Positions 19,398 through 28,431 of a stretch of 64,000 nt of DNA are shown here, in pieces. This stretch comes from Campylobacter jejuni (lineage in GTDB: Bacteria; Campylobacterota; Campylobacteria; Campylobacterales; Campylobacteraceae): assembly GCA_014305285.1 (NCBI GenBank), contig JACRSG010000009.1, positions 1 through 64,000 of the forward strand, read 5' to 3'. The notes below the pieces were generated by a model. That model was not told where the DNA came from. It made no database searches and worked only from the letters and a program-made list of their open reading frames with translations. How positions within the stretch are numbered: the stretch's first letter is position 1; each line of letters starts with the position of its first letter. The position numbers and the translations under genes were made by a program.

Positions 19398-20106
19398 TTT
19401 TTTCCTTTTTTTGATCTAAAATATTTAAAATTTGCACCACTAAAGCAAAAGCCATAGCAGTATAAATATATGCTTTGTCAATATGAATGTCAAAACTTTC
19501 AGCTACTAAAACTACGCCTATTAGTACTAAAAAAGCTAAGGCTAAAATTTTAATGCTTGGATATTTTTCAACAAAATCTGCTATAGGTTTAGAAGCAAAA
19601 AGCATCACCCCTACTGCAATAATAACAGCAATGATCATGATGATTACATTTTGAGCAATTCCCACTGCCGTAATAACACTATCAAGTGAAAACACTATAT
19701 CAATCACAGCAATTTCAGCTACAACAATCCAAAGTTTATTGCTTGCTTTAAAATGACTCTCGCTTTCTTGATGAGAAATTTGATCTTTAATTTCTTTAAT
19801 AGATTTTATAATCAAGAAAAATCCACCTAATAAAAGCACTAAATCCCTTCCTGAAATTTCATTCCCTAATACACTAAACAAAGGCGTTACAAGTTTCATT
19901 ACCCAAAAAAGAGATAAAAGAAGCAAAATTCTTGTAATCATTGCAAAAGCTAAACCTAATATACGTCCTTTATCACGATGTTCAGGGGGTAGCTTGCTTA
20001 CTAAAATGGCTAAGAAAATGATATTATCTATCCCTAATACAATTTCAAGAGCACTTAAAGTAGCTAAAGTAATCCAAGCATCAATACTAAATATCCATTC
20101 AAACAT
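19390..20106 (-). CDS. TerC-family integral membrane protein
   Basis: A 238-residue polytopic protein with about seven hydrophobic segments. Family markers are ALEIVLGIDNIIFLAILV near the N-terminus and AVIDIVFSLDSVITAVGIA in the middle, each with the acidic residues (ExxLGxDN and DxxFSxDS) thought to bind metal ions. TerC relatives take part in tellurite resistance and in manganese export to metallate secreted enzymes; here the role is inferred. It leads the TerC-PhnA-phosphatase run. CAAGGAAATTA precedes the ATG. Confidence 0.92.
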   Translation of the reverse strand: MFEWIFSIDAWITLATLSALEIVLGIDNIIFLAILVSKLPPEHRDKGRILGLAFAMITRILLLLSLFWVMKLVTPLFSVLGNEISGRDLVLLLGGFFLIIKSIKEIKDQISHQESESHFKASNKLWIVVAEIAVIDIVFSLDSVITAVGIAQNVIIMIIAVIIAVGVMLFASKPIADFVEKYPSIKILALAFLVLIGVVLVAESFDIHIDKAYIYTAMAFALVVQILNILDQKKEKNG

Positions 20107-20176
20107 TAATTTCCTTGGAAGTTTTAAAATTTTTTAAAGCGATATTTTATAGTTTTAAAGCAAATACCTTTAATTT

Positions 20177-20743
20177 TTAAGAAAAAATTTCAATCACACT
20201 TAAGGGTAAAATTTCATGTTCTAAGCTATGAATTTTTTCTTCAAATTCCTCAAAACTCAAATTTCTTTTCTCAAAAGCTTTTTGAGCGATAATCATTCCA
20301 CCATCAAGTTTTTCATTGACCCAATGCACACTCACGCCAGCCACTTTCATATCGCTTTCATAGCTTTCTTTAATTGCATGTGCTCCTTTAAAAAGTGGCA
20401 ATAAAGAAGGATGAAGATTGATTGCCTTAATATTTTTTGTAAAAACAGGACTTAAAATTCTCATAAAACCTACCAATACAGTAAGATTGGCTCCGCTTTC
20501 TTTGATTTTTTGTGCCAAAATCGTATCAAATTCTTCACGAGTGTTATAAGCTTTATGATCAACAATTACAGTATCAAGATCAAATTTTTTTGCCCTTTGT
20601 ATGCCAAAAGCATCTTTTTTATTGCAAAGGCAAAGTACTATTTCATAGGTATTTTTCCCTATAGTTTTTTTATGAAGTTTTTCTAAAATATTTTCTAAAT
20701 TACTTCCATTTCCACTAAAAAGTACAGCTAATTTTACAAGCAT
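20177..20743 (-). CDS. purN: Phosphoribosylglycinamide formyltransferase PurN
   Basis: A 188-residue cytosolic enzyme that transfers a formyl group from 10-formyl-THF to GAR in purine synthesis. The start LAVLFSGNGSNLENIL binds the phosphate, and the catalytic block INLHPSLLPLFKGAHA holds the Asn/His pair, with the Asp near GVSVHWVNEKLDGGMII. Length fits the family. The start overlaps the preceding nnr gene by ten bases, so both are in one operon. Confidence 0.96.
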   Translation of the reverse strand: MLVKLAVLFSGNGSNLENILEKLHKKTIGKNTYEIVLCLCNKKDAFGIQRAKKFDLDTVIVDHKAYNTREEFDTILAQKIKESGANLTVLVGFMRILSPVFTKNIKAINLHPSLLPLFKGAHAIKESYESDMKVAGVSVHWVNEKLDGGMIIAQKAFEKRNLSFEEFEEKIHSLEHEILPLSVIEIFS

Positions 20744-22104
20744 TTTAATCCTTTAATAAGTTTTAAAGCATCAAAGCTATTTTTATTAAATTTATATTTT
20801 TTTGCAACAAGTCCATGAGCTAAAGTAGCATTTTTTGCTGCCTCTAAAGCACTAAAACCAAAACCTAAATGTGCAGCAATCATTCCACTTAAAACATCCC
20901 CACTCCCACCTTTAGCTAAGGCTTGATTTCCCAAATTTACAACAAATAATTTTTCTTTTTGGACAATGATAGGATTTGCTCCTTTTAAAACAAGAACACA
21001 ATCATAATTTTGTGAAAATTTCCTAGCATAGAAAAAGCGATTTTTTTGCAATGTTTCTATATTTAAATCCTCATCAAAGCACATTTTATAAAGTCTTATA
21101 AATTCTTTTGGATGAGGGGTTATAACGACATCTTTTCTGTTTAAATACCAAAGTAAAGCCTCACTTAAAAAACAGTTTGCATCCAAGATCAAAGGAGTGT
21201 TTTGTAAAATTTCATCTTTTAGAAAATCTAAATTTTCAAGTCCCATACCTAAAGCAATAGCACTTGCATTATTTTCAATTTTTTCTTTTAACATCAAAAG
21301 AGGCGAGAAGCTTTTTTGTGCCACTAAAGAAACAAGACCTGCTCCAAAATTTAAGGCTCCAAGTCCTGCTAAAGTTCCAGCACTTGCATTAGCAACTATA
21401 TAAATATGACCAAAATTTCCTTTATTGGTATTGATTTTTCTATCTATAGTTTTTAAATCTTTTTTTTCAAACAAAAAAGCTTGAGAATTAGGATGAAATT
21501 TTTTAGAGTTAATGCCCAAATGAGCTATTTTAATCCTTCCTACAAATTCCTTAGCAAAATCCTCAAGTAAAATTTCCTTTAAAGCTCCCATACAAAGTGT
21601 AATATCAGCTTTAAAACAAGGATAAAATCCCAAATTTGTTGGTATATCACAAGCTATTTTTAAAGCCTTGCTTTGATTCGTTTTTTGAATTATTAAACTT
21701 GTTTTTTCATCTAAACAACGATTTGAACCTGTACCTAAAATACAATCAATTATAATATGAAATTTTTTAAAATCAGGTTCTTTTTGACAAAATTTAAAAG
21801 CGTAATTTTGTAAAATTTGCTCTTGTTTTTTAAAGAGCGTATTTTCTTTAAAGCCTATTTTATAAGCTTTAGCATGTTTTAAATTTCTTAAAGCCACCAA
21901 GCCATCTGAAGCATTGTTGCCACCGCCTAATAAAAAAAGTATTTTTACCTTTTTAATCTTGCGTTGAATACGTATTTTTTTAGCTTCTTTTTTAATAAGC
22001 TTAGCTAAATTCAATCCCGCATTTTCCATTAAAATAAGCTCATCTAGGCCTTTATTTATAGCATTTTGTTCTAAAATTTTTATATTATCAATAATAGCTT
22101 TCAT
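20734..22104 (-). CDS. nnr: Bifunctional NAD(P)HX epimerase/dehydratase
   Basis: A 456-residue metabolite-repair enzyme that restores hydrated NADH/NADPH. The N-terminal YjeF_N epimerase domain spans about 1-200 (LLGGGNNASDGL, IIDCILGTGSN). The C-terminal ADP-dependent dehydratase of the ribokinase-like fold spans about 215-456 (NKGNFGHIYIVANASAGT, VVITPHPKEF, AKGGSGDVLSGMIAAHLG with catalytic Asp). Both domains look complete. It overlaps purN by 10 bases downstream. Confidence 0.94.
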   Translation of the reverse strand: MKAIIDNIKILEQNAINKGLDELILMENAGLNLAKLIKKEAKKIRIQRKIKKVKILFLLGGGNNASDGLVALRNLKHAKAYKIGFKENTLFKKQEQILQNYAFKFCQKEPDFKKFHIIIDCILGTGSNRCLDEKTSLIIQKTNQSKALKIACDIPTNLGFYPCFKADITLCMGALKEILLEDFAKEFVGRIKIAHLGINSKKFHPNSQAFLFEKKDLKTIDRKINTNKGNFGHIYIVANASAGTLAGLGALNFGAGLVSLVAQKSFSPLLMLKEKIENNASAIALGMGLENLDFLKDEILQNTPLILDANCFLSEALLWYLNRKDVVITPHPKEFIRLYKMCFDEDLNIETLQKNRFFYARKFSQNYDCVLVLKGANPIIVQKEKLFVVNLGNQALAKGGSGDVLSGMIAAHLGFGFSALEAAKNATLAHGLVAKKYKFNKNSFDALKLIKGLKCL

Positions 22105-22113
22105 AGTCTTTTT

Positions 22114-22350
22114 TCACCAAAAAATATATATTTTTTCTCTTTCTTCTTCAAATTTCTTCATTTTAGGTAAAAATTTCTGAATCAAAGCACGAAAATTCTT
22201 AAAACCATAATTTTGGGGATGAAAATCTGAGTATTTACGGTTTGTAGTAATAACTTCTCTGTAATCTGAAGCAATATCAAAAATATGTTTAGCGTATTTT
22301 GCAGGGATATTTTCTGCATCTATAAAAATAGCTATACTTTTATTTTCCAT
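22114..22350 (-). pseudogene. NYN-LOTUS protein reduced by an internal deletion
   Basis: A 78-residue reading frame. Residues 1-36 (IAIFIDAENIPAKYAKHIFD) are the first strand and acidic residues of a NYN/PIN-like RNase domain. Residues about 42-75 (DFHPQNYGFKNFRALIQKF, then KKFEEEREKI) look like the end of an OST-HTH/LOTUS RNA-binding domain. Normal NYN-LOTUS proteins exceed 200 residues and have further acidic catalytic residues between these parts; those are missing. The frame remains open, so a small peptide could still be made. From memory a gene at this place (Cj0189c) is annotated as hypothetical; its length I cannot recall. Confidence 0.6.
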
Positions 22351-22351
22351 T

Positions 22352-23857
22352 TTAATTCCTTGCCCTAAAGCTTAAAGCTTCTAAAATATGGGTTTTATTA
22401 ATATTAATATTTTGCTCTAAATCCGCTATACTTCTTGAAACTTTTAAAATTTTATTGAGGGATCGCAAAGAAAGATTATAACGTGAAATTGCTAAATCTA
22501 GCGTATCTTTAGCATCTTTTTCCAACACACAAAAACGGCTCAAATCTTCATCTTTTAATTTCCCATTCAATTCTTTTTGCCCTCGTTTTTTACCAAAAAT
22601 AAAAGCTTGTAAAATTTTTTCACTCATTTCTTTAGAACTTATACTTGCTTTATCATCCTTGCTGATCTCATCCATAGCTACATAAAGATCAATTCTATCC
22701 ATAATAGGAGCTGAAAGGTGATTTTTATACTTTTTAATCTCATTTTCACTACAAACACAAGAAAGATTTTTAGAAAATAAATTTCCGCAAGGACAAGGGT
22801 TTTGAGCAGCTATAAAACTAAATTTTGTTTCATAAGTAATTTTAGAATTTACTCTTGAAATATGAATTTTATGATCCTCTAAAGGCTCTCTTAAACTCTC
22901 TATGATTTGCTTGTTAAAATGTGGAAATTCATCAAAAAACAATACTCCGCCATTTGCAAGTGCTACTTCTCCAATTCTAGCATTTTTTGTTCCCCCACCA
23001 AAAATACTTGCTCTTGTAGAAGTATGGTGAGGATGGCGAAAAGCACGAATTTTAGTAAATTCACAATCTTTTAAATTTAAAGACATATAAGCATTTTGTA
23101 TTAAAATTTCACCTAAACTTTGAGGAGGCATGATATAAACAAGGCGTTTAGCACACATGCTTTTACCGCTTCCAGGACTACCTTCAAATAAAATATTGTG
23201 CATACCTAAAGCGGCTATCATACAAGCTCTTTTAGCTTTTTCCTGCCCTTTGATATCTTTAAAATCAAGTTTAAAATCCATATTTTGTAAAAAAATTTCA
23301 TTGCCTATTTGTAAAGGGTTTGCAAACAAAGGGTGATCGTGCGAGAAGCGAAAATTTTCATAATTTTTTTCCTTAAAAAACTCTATTGCTTCATTTAAAT
23401 TTTCAAGTCCATAAACCTCTAAATTTGGTATCATAGAAGCTTTTTGTGCTATACTTTTTGGAACAACAACTTTGGCTTTTTCAATTTTAGCAGAGAGAAA
23501 TAAAAGCAAAGAAAAAAGTTCATTAGTGCTTTTAATACTTCCATCAAGCCCTAATTCTCCTACTACAAAAAAGTCATCTAATTCTTCATTTTGCAAAAGG
23601 ATTAATAAAGCGATAGCTAAATCAAAATGCGTTCCCTTCTTTGGGATACCTGAAGGACTAAGATTGATAGTAATTTTTTTAGCAGGAAAAGCAAAATCAC
23701 AACTTAAAAGCGTGGCTTTAATACGCTCCACACTTTCCTTAATCGCTACACTTGCAAGCCCTACTATGCTTAAATTTGGCAAACCTCTTGTAAAAGTGGA
23801 TTCTACTTCTATAATGTCTAAGCCTTCATGAAAGCTTATGCACTTTAGTTTTTTCAT
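22352..23857 (-). CDS. comM: Competence-type Mg-chelatase-like AAA+ helicase ComM (YifB)
   Basis: A 501-residue protein. An N-terminal Lon-protease-like S5 domain (about 1-125), an AAA+ Mg-chelatase core with Walker A FEGSPGSGKS and Walker B GGVLFFDEFP, and a C-terminal lid domain with RYNLSLRSLNKILKVSRSIADLE. A cysteine cluster NPCPCGNLFSKNLSCVC lies in the AAA insert. In other bacteria ComM is a helicase that extends branch migration during natural transformation; this fits the naturally competent Campylobacter. Its ATG overlaps the def stop (ATGA). Confidence 0.95.
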   Translation of the reverse strand: MKKLKCISFHEGLDIIEVESTFTRGLPNLSIVGLASVAIKESVERIKATLLSCDFAFPAKKITINLSPSGIPKKGTHFDLAIALLILLQNEELDDFFVVGELGLDGSIKSTNELFSLLLFLSAKIEKAKVVVPKSIAQKASMIPNLEVYGLENLNEAIEFFKEKNYENFRFSHDHPLFANPLQIGNEIFLQNMDFKLDFKDIKGQEKAKRACMIAALGMHNILFEGSPGSGKSMCAKRLVYIMPPQSLGEILIQNAYMSLNLKDCEFTKIRAFRHPHHTSTRASIFGGGTKNARIGEVALANGGVLFFDEFPHFNKQIIESLREPLEDHKIHISRVNSKITYETKFSFIAAQNPCPCGNLFSKNLSCVCSENEIKKYKNHLSAPIMDRIDLYVAMDEISKDDKASISSKEMSEKILQAFIFGKKRGQKELNGKLKDEDLSRFCVLEKDAKDTLDLAISRYNLSLRSLNKILKVSRSIADLEQNININKTHILEALSFRARN

Positions 23858-24381
23858 TTCTCTTTTTTATGATTTTTCTTCTTTTTCTTAAATTCTTTAT
23901 CGAATTTTTGACGCTTAGCAAAAGAAATTTTTTCTATAAATAAATGGCCATTTAAATGATCGTTTTCGTGTTGAATAGCCACAGCTAAAAAATCCTTTGC
24001 TTCAAGTTCTTTAAATTCTCCAAAACGATCTTGATATTTAAGCAAGATATGATTATAGCGTTTTACTTCTTCAAAAAAATCTGGCACACTTAAACATCCT
24101 TCCGTAAAAGTGATCATTTCTTCATCTAAAGGAATAATTTCAGGATTAATAATCTCTAGTAAATCTTCTTTTTTTTGTTCATCATTTTCATTAAAAATAT
24201 TAACAAGTAAAACACGCAAAGGAATATCCACCTGAATAGCTGCTAAGCCTACCCCATTGCTTGCTATCATGGTTTCATACATATCATCAAGTAGCGTGTG
24301 AAGTTCTGTATCAAATTTATTTACAATTTCAGAGTTTAAAAAAAGTCTAGGATTAGGATAAGTGATAATTTTTCTAACCAT
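23854..24381 (-). CDS. def: Peptide deformylase
   Basis: A 175-residue enzyme that removes the formyl group from nascent proteins. The three family motifs are present: GVGLAAIQVD, EGCLSVPDF (metal Cys) and the QHENDHLNG helix with two His ligands and catalytic Glu. The C-terminus is very Lys-rich. It is followed directly by comM with a 4-base overlap, and preceded by a hairpin after clpP. Confidence 0.97.
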   Translation of the reverse strand: MVRKIITYPNPRLFLNSEIVNKFDTELHTLLDDMYETMIASNGVGLAAIQVDIPLRVLLVNIFNENDEQKKEDLLEIINPEIIPLDEEMITFTEGCLSVPDFFEEVKRYNHILLKYQDRFGEFKELEAKDFLAVAIQHENDHLNGHLFIEKISFAKRQKFDKEFKKKKKNHKKEK

Positions 24382-24394
24382 TAAAAAACCTTTA

Positions 24395-24426
24395 TTTTAA
24401 ATGATTTCTAAAGAAATCATTTAAAA
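24395..24426 (-). terminator. Hairpin overlapping the clpP stop codon
   Basis: A 14-base perfect inverted repeat (arms 24395-24408 and 24413-24426) with a TAAA loop lies across the clpP stop and before def. On the minus strand a T6 run follows nine bases later. The delay of the T run suggests attenuation or RNA processing between clpP and def rather than full stop. Confidence 0.55.
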
Positions 24427-25001
24427 CTTTTTTCTAAAACCTTATCAATCAGCCCATATTCTTTAGCTTCTTGTGCCGACATGAAAAAATCTCTTTCTGT
24501 ATCTTTTGCTATTTTTGCAACTTTTTGTTTAGTATTTTTTGCCAAAACATCATTAAGTATAGTTTTAAGTCTTAAAATTTCTTTAGCTTGAATTTCAATA
24601 TCTGTGGCTTGACCTCTAGCTCCACCTAAGGGCTGATGAATCATAATGCGTGAATTAGGCAAAGCAAAACGCTTTCCTTCTGTACCACAACTAAGCAAAA
24701 ATGCTCCCATAGAAGCAGCTTGTCCTATACAAATCGTACAAACATCAGGTTTGATATAGTTCATAGTATCATAAATACTAAAGCCACTTGTAATTACACC
24801 GCCTGGAGAATTGATATAAAGATAAATATCTTTTGTAGGATCTTCAGCTTCTAAAAAAAGAAGTTGTGCTACAATAGAAGCGGCAAGTTCATCATGAATT
24901 TCGCCACTTAACATAATAATCCTATCTTTTAAAAGACGTGAATAAATATCATAACTTCTTTCGCCACGACTAGACTTTTCAATAACATAAGGAATAAACA
25001 T
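24417..25001 (-). CDS. clpP: ATP-dependent Clp protease proteolytic subunit
   Basis: A 194-residue serine peptidase that forms the double heptamer core of Clp. The catalytic triad is visible: S97 in [10 protein letters not shown]122 in [12 protein letters not shown], and D171 in TERDFFMS. Length and start are standard. Its ATG overlaps the tig stop by one base (TAATG). Tig and ClpP are often neighbours because both act on nascent or misfolded proteins. Confidence 0.98.
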   Translation of the reverse strand: MFIPYVIEKSSRGERSYDIYSRLLKDRIIMLSGEIHDELAASIVAQLLFLEAEDPTKDIYLYINSPGGVITSGFSIYDTMNYIKPDVCTICIGQAASMGAFLLSCGTEGKRFALPNSRIMIHQPLGGARGQATDIEIQAKEILRLKTILNDVLAKNTKQKVAKIAKDTERDFFMSAQEAKEYGLIDKVLEKSFK

Positions 25002-26335
25002 TATTTATCTTCTTTCTCTTTTTTACTCGCTTTTTCCGATTTTTCTGTTTTTGGCATAAAAATATCATTGAAAAGTTTTTCTTCAATTAAAGCCATTTTT
25101 ACAGCAGGTAAAGCCCCTTGTTTTTTATAGTTTTCTAAATGTTCTTTTGGATTCATACCATAACGATATGCTTCAAAATAAATTGCTTGAATCAATTCTT
25201 GATCATTTACTTCAATCTTACGCAATTTTGCAAGTTCATCAATAATAAAAGTAAGTTTTACACTTTTTTGTGCTTCTTCTTTAAAAGAATCACGTTTTTC
25301 TTGGTATTTTTCTTTACTTGCTTTAAGCTCTTCAATTTCTTTTTCACTAAAAGTATTAAAAGCTGCACGTATTTGCATATCAGTTTCTTGTTCTACTATG
25401 CCTTTAGGCAAATCAAAATTATATTTTTCAATTAAAGCATCTGCAAATTTACCTTTTAATTCATCATTTACAAGTTTGAAAAGTTTTTCATTTTTGATTT
25501 GCTCTTTTAATTTTTCATCTAAAACTTCAACGCTAGCTTTTTCTTCTCCTGGTAAAAGTTTTTTAAGCATTTCATCATCAAGTTCTGGAATTTTAAGATC
25601 TTGAATTTCATGTAATTTTACTTTAAATACCGCATCTTTGCCTGCTAAGTGAGCTGCACTGTATTCTTTAGGGAAAGTTGCTTTAATATCTTTTTCTTCT
25701 CCTATTTTCATTCCCACCATACCATCTTCAAAACCTGGAATAAATTGCTTAGAACCAATTTCTAAAACATAATTTTCAGCTTTACCGCCTTTAAAAGCTT
25801 TATCATCCACAAAACCTTCAAAATCAAATTTTGCAAAATCACCTTCTTTTAAAGCTCTTTTTGTTTTTATAGCTTCAGGAGTAGCAAAACGCTTTAAAAG
25901 TTCATCTTTTTTTTCATCAATTTCTTTTTTACTTACTTTTGGAGTTTGATATTCAGGGATGAGTTTTTCATAACCATCAAGTTTGATTTCAGGTTTAAAA
26001 GAAAGTATTAGCTCGGCAATGATTTCTCCATCTTTACGATCAAATTTTTCAAAATATGGCTCACCCACAAGCTCTTTACTTTCTTTTTTAAGTTCTTGTA
26101 AAGCACTATTTACAGCAGATTTAAAAAGATTTTGTTCTGCATCTTGAGTGAGTTCTCTTTCATATTTTTTAAGTACAGCATTTACAGGAACTTTTCCTGG
26201 TCTAAAACCGTCCATTTTTATACTTTTAGAAGCTTTTTTTGCTAAATTTTCTACTTCACTTTTGATCATTCCTGAAGGAATTTTTACACTAGCAGTCGCA
26301 TTAACAGAATCTAGTTGCTTTGCCTTTACTTCCAT
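25001..26335 (-). CDS. tig: Trigger factor (ribosome-bound chaperone)
   Basis: A 444-residue chaperone and peptidyl-prolyl isomerase at the ribosome exit tunnel. The ribosome-binding signature is in [13 protein letters not shown] (about 37-49), the FKBP domain includes [20 protein letters not shown] and [12 protein letters not shown] (about 160-210), and the rest forms the helical C-terminal arms ending in a Lys/Glu-rich tail. GGAAAAAA precedes the ATG. It leads the tig-clpP-def-comM run. Confidence 0.97.
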   Translation of the reverse strand: MEVKAKQLDSVNATASVKIPSGMIKSEVENLAKKASKSIKMDGFRPGKVPVNAVLKKYERELTQDAEQNLFKSAVNSALQELKKESKELVGEPYFEKFDRKDGEIIAELILSFKPEIKLDGYEKLIPEYQTPKVSKKEIDEKKDELLKRFATPEAIKTKRALKEGDFAKFDFEGFVDDKAFKGGKAENYVLEIGSKQFIPGFEDGMVGMKIGEEKDIKATFPKEYSAAHLAGKDAVFKVKLHEIQDLKIPELDDEMLKKLLPGEEKASVEVLDEKLKEQIKNEKLFKLVNDELKGKFADALIEKYNFDLPKGIVEQETDMQIRAAFNTFSEKEIEELKASKEKYQEKRDSFKEEAQKSVKLTFIIDELAKLRKIEVNDQELIQAIYFEAYRYGMNPKEHLENYKKQGALPAVKMALIEEKLFNDIFMPKTEKSEKASKKEKEDK

Positions 26336-26474
26336 AGTTTTTTTCCTTATAAAATAAAATTTGGTTTCAATGATAGCAAATTTTTCCTTATTACTTGCAT
26401 AAAATTTTAAAGTAATTTATGATAAAATTGTAGTATTGCGTTATTAAAGTATAAAAATATTTTTGGAGAAAAAT

Positions 26475-27047
26475 TTGCAAAAAAAATTTGAAGATTGTGT
26501 TAAAACCATGCTTGAAGTTATAGGAGAAAATCCAAATCGTGAAGGACTGATTAAAACACCAAATCGTGTTTTTAAAGCTTATGAATTTCTTACTAGTGGT
26601 TATACACAAAATGTCAAAGAAATTTTAAATGATGCTTTATTTGAAAGCTCTAATAATGAAATGGTTTTAGTGCGTGACATAGAATTTTACAGTCTTTGCG
26701 AACATCATCTTTTACCTTTTTTTGGACGTGCCCATGTAGCCTATATTCCTAATAAAAAAGTAGTAGGTTTAAGTAAAATTCCACGCCTTGTAGAAGTGTT
26801 TGCAAGAAGACTTCAAATTCAAGAACAGCTTACCGAACAAATTGCACAAGCTTTAATGGAAAATGTCGATGCAAAAGGTGTTGGTGTAGTCATAGAAGCA
26901 AGACATATGTGTGTTGAAATGCGTGGAGTGCAAAAAGCTAATTCCACTACTACAACTTCAGCTTTGCGTGGAATTTTCTTAAAAAATGAAAAAACTAGAG
27001 AAGAATTTTTTTCTCTCATAAACTGTGCTAAACAGGTAAGATTTTAA
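26475..27047 (+). CDS. folE: GTP cyclohydrolase I
   Basis: A 190-residue enzyme for the first step of folate (and queuosine-type deazapurine) synthesis. Zn ligands and active site appear in [20 protein letters not shown], and the GTP site in [16 protein letters not shown] place the start at TTG 26475, because GGAG sits six bases before it; a TTG four codons earlier overlaps that Shine-Dalgarno. The gene ends with TAATG, overlapping fliI by a base, so the two are co-translated. Confidence 0.95.
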   Translation: MQKKFEDCVKTMLEVIGENPNREGLIKTPNRVFKAYEFLTSGYTQNVKEILNDALFESSNNEMVLVRDIEFYSLCEHHLLPFFGRAHVAYIPNKKVVGLSKIPRLVEVFARRLQIQEQLTEQIAQALMENVDAKGVGVVIEARHMCVEMRGVQKANSTTTTSALRGIFLKNEKTREEFFSLINCAKQVRF

Positions 27048-28429
27048 TGAATCTTGAAAAACTTCGCTCCAAGCTTGGCAAAGAAAATTTAAGTGCTATT
27101 TTTGGAGAGATTACAAAAATTTCTGCTACAAGCATAGAAATTCGTGGACTTAAAACAGGAATTGGAGATATAGTTAAGCTAGTTTCCAATGAAAATGAAA
27201 ATTTAAACACTCTAACCATGGTAGTAGAAATCAAGGAGCAATTTAGCTATTTAAGCCCTTTTTCTTTTATAGAAGGTTTTAAGATAGGTGATCGCGCTTT
27301 CATAAGTGATGCAGGTATGCAAATAGGCGTTAGTGATGAACTTTTAGGTAGAGTAGTAGATCCTTTTATGCGTCCAAAAGACGGTAAAGGAGCTATAGAA
27401 GTAACTAAATATATGCCTATAATGCGTGCGCCTATTGATGCGATGAGAAGAGGACTCATAGAAGAAGTTTTTCCTGTGGGGGTTAAAACCATAGACGCAC
27501 TTTTAACTTGCGGTGTGGGACAAAAACTTGGTATTTTTGCAGGAAGTGGGGTGGGAAAATCCACTCTTATGGGGATGATAGTTAAGAATTCCAAAGCTCC
27601 TATAAAAGTAGTTGCACTCATAGGAGAAAGGGGACGCGAAATTCCTGAGTTTATACAAAAAAATTTAGGTGGAAAGCTTGATGATACAGTAATTATTGTT
27701 GCTACAAGTGATGATAGTGCTTTAATGCGTAAATACGGTGCTTTTTGTGCAATGAGTGTGGCAGAATACTTTAAAGAACAAGGTAAAGATGTGCTTTTTA
27801 TCATGGATAGTGTAACGCGTTTTGCTATGGCTCAAAGAGAAATAGGACTGGCTCTTGGAGAGCCTCCTACAACTAAAGGTTATCCACCAAGTGTTTTAAG
27901 TCTTCTGCCTCAACTCATGGAAAGAACGGGTAAAGAAGAAGGTAAAGGCACTATAACAGCCTTTTTTACCGTTTTGGTGGATGGTGATGATATGAGCGAT
28001 CCAATCGCCGATCAAAGTCGTTCTATCTTGGATGGACACATTGTTTTAAGTCGTGAATTAACAGACTTTGGAATTTATCCTCCTATTAATATACAAAATT
28101 CTGCTTCAAGGGTGATGAGCGATATTATAAGTCCTGAGCATAAACTTTGGGCAAGAAAATTTAAACGCTTAAACTCGCTTTTAAAAGAAAATGAAGTATT
28201 GCTTCGCATCGGTGCTTATCAAAAAGGAAGCGATAAAGAGCTTGATGAAGCTATCTCTAAAAAAGAATTTATGCAAAAATTCTTAGGACAAAACCCTGAA
28301 GAAAGCTTTGAATTTAACCAAACTTTAGAGCTTTTAAGCCAAATTGATACACCAAATATTCCTTCGCCAACTCAAGATATAAACGTAGGAAGTGCAAGTG
28401 CAACCTTGCCTAATCCTAATTTAAAATAA
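27047..28429 (+). CDS. fliI: Flagellar export ATPase FliI
   Basis: A 460-residue F1-beta-like ATPase of the flagellar type III export gate. Walker A GSGVGKST (about 166-173), the catalytic Glu region IGERGREIPEF, Walker B DVLFIMDSVTRFAMAQREI, and the family block LGEPPTTKGYPPSVLSLLPQ are all present. The N-terminal part (1-95) forms the beta-barrel and FliH contact. Here it follows folE rather than other flagellar genes and shows no sigma-54 site, so it is likely vegetatively transcribed. Confidence 0.97.
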   Translation: MNLEKLRSKLGKENLSAIFGEITKISATSIEIRGLKTGIGDIVKLVSNENENLNTLTMVVEIKEQFSYLSPFSFIEGFKIGDRAFISDAGMQIGVSDELLGRVVDPFMRPKDGKGAIEVTKYMPIMRAPIDAMRRGLIEEVFPVGVKTIDALLTCGVGQKLGIFAGSGVGKSTLMGMIVKNSKAPIKVVALIGERGREIPEFIQKNLGGKLDDTVIIVATSDDSALMRKYGAFCAMSVAEYFKEQGKDVLFIMDSVTRFAMAQREIGLALGEPPTTKGYPPSVLSLLPQLMERTGKEEGKGTITAFFTVLVDGDDMSDPIADQSRSILDGHIVLSRELTDFGIYPPINIQNSASRVMSDIISPEHKLWARKFKRLNSLLKENEVLLRIGAYQKGSDKELDEAISKKEFMQKFLGQNPEESFEFNQTLELLSQIDTPNIPSPTQDINVGSASATLPNPNLK

Positions 28430-28431
28430 AA

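Noticed and set aside
27247-27804. Minus-strand ORF of 185 codons inside fliI
   Set aside because: It is antisense to the ATPase core and shows no family motif.
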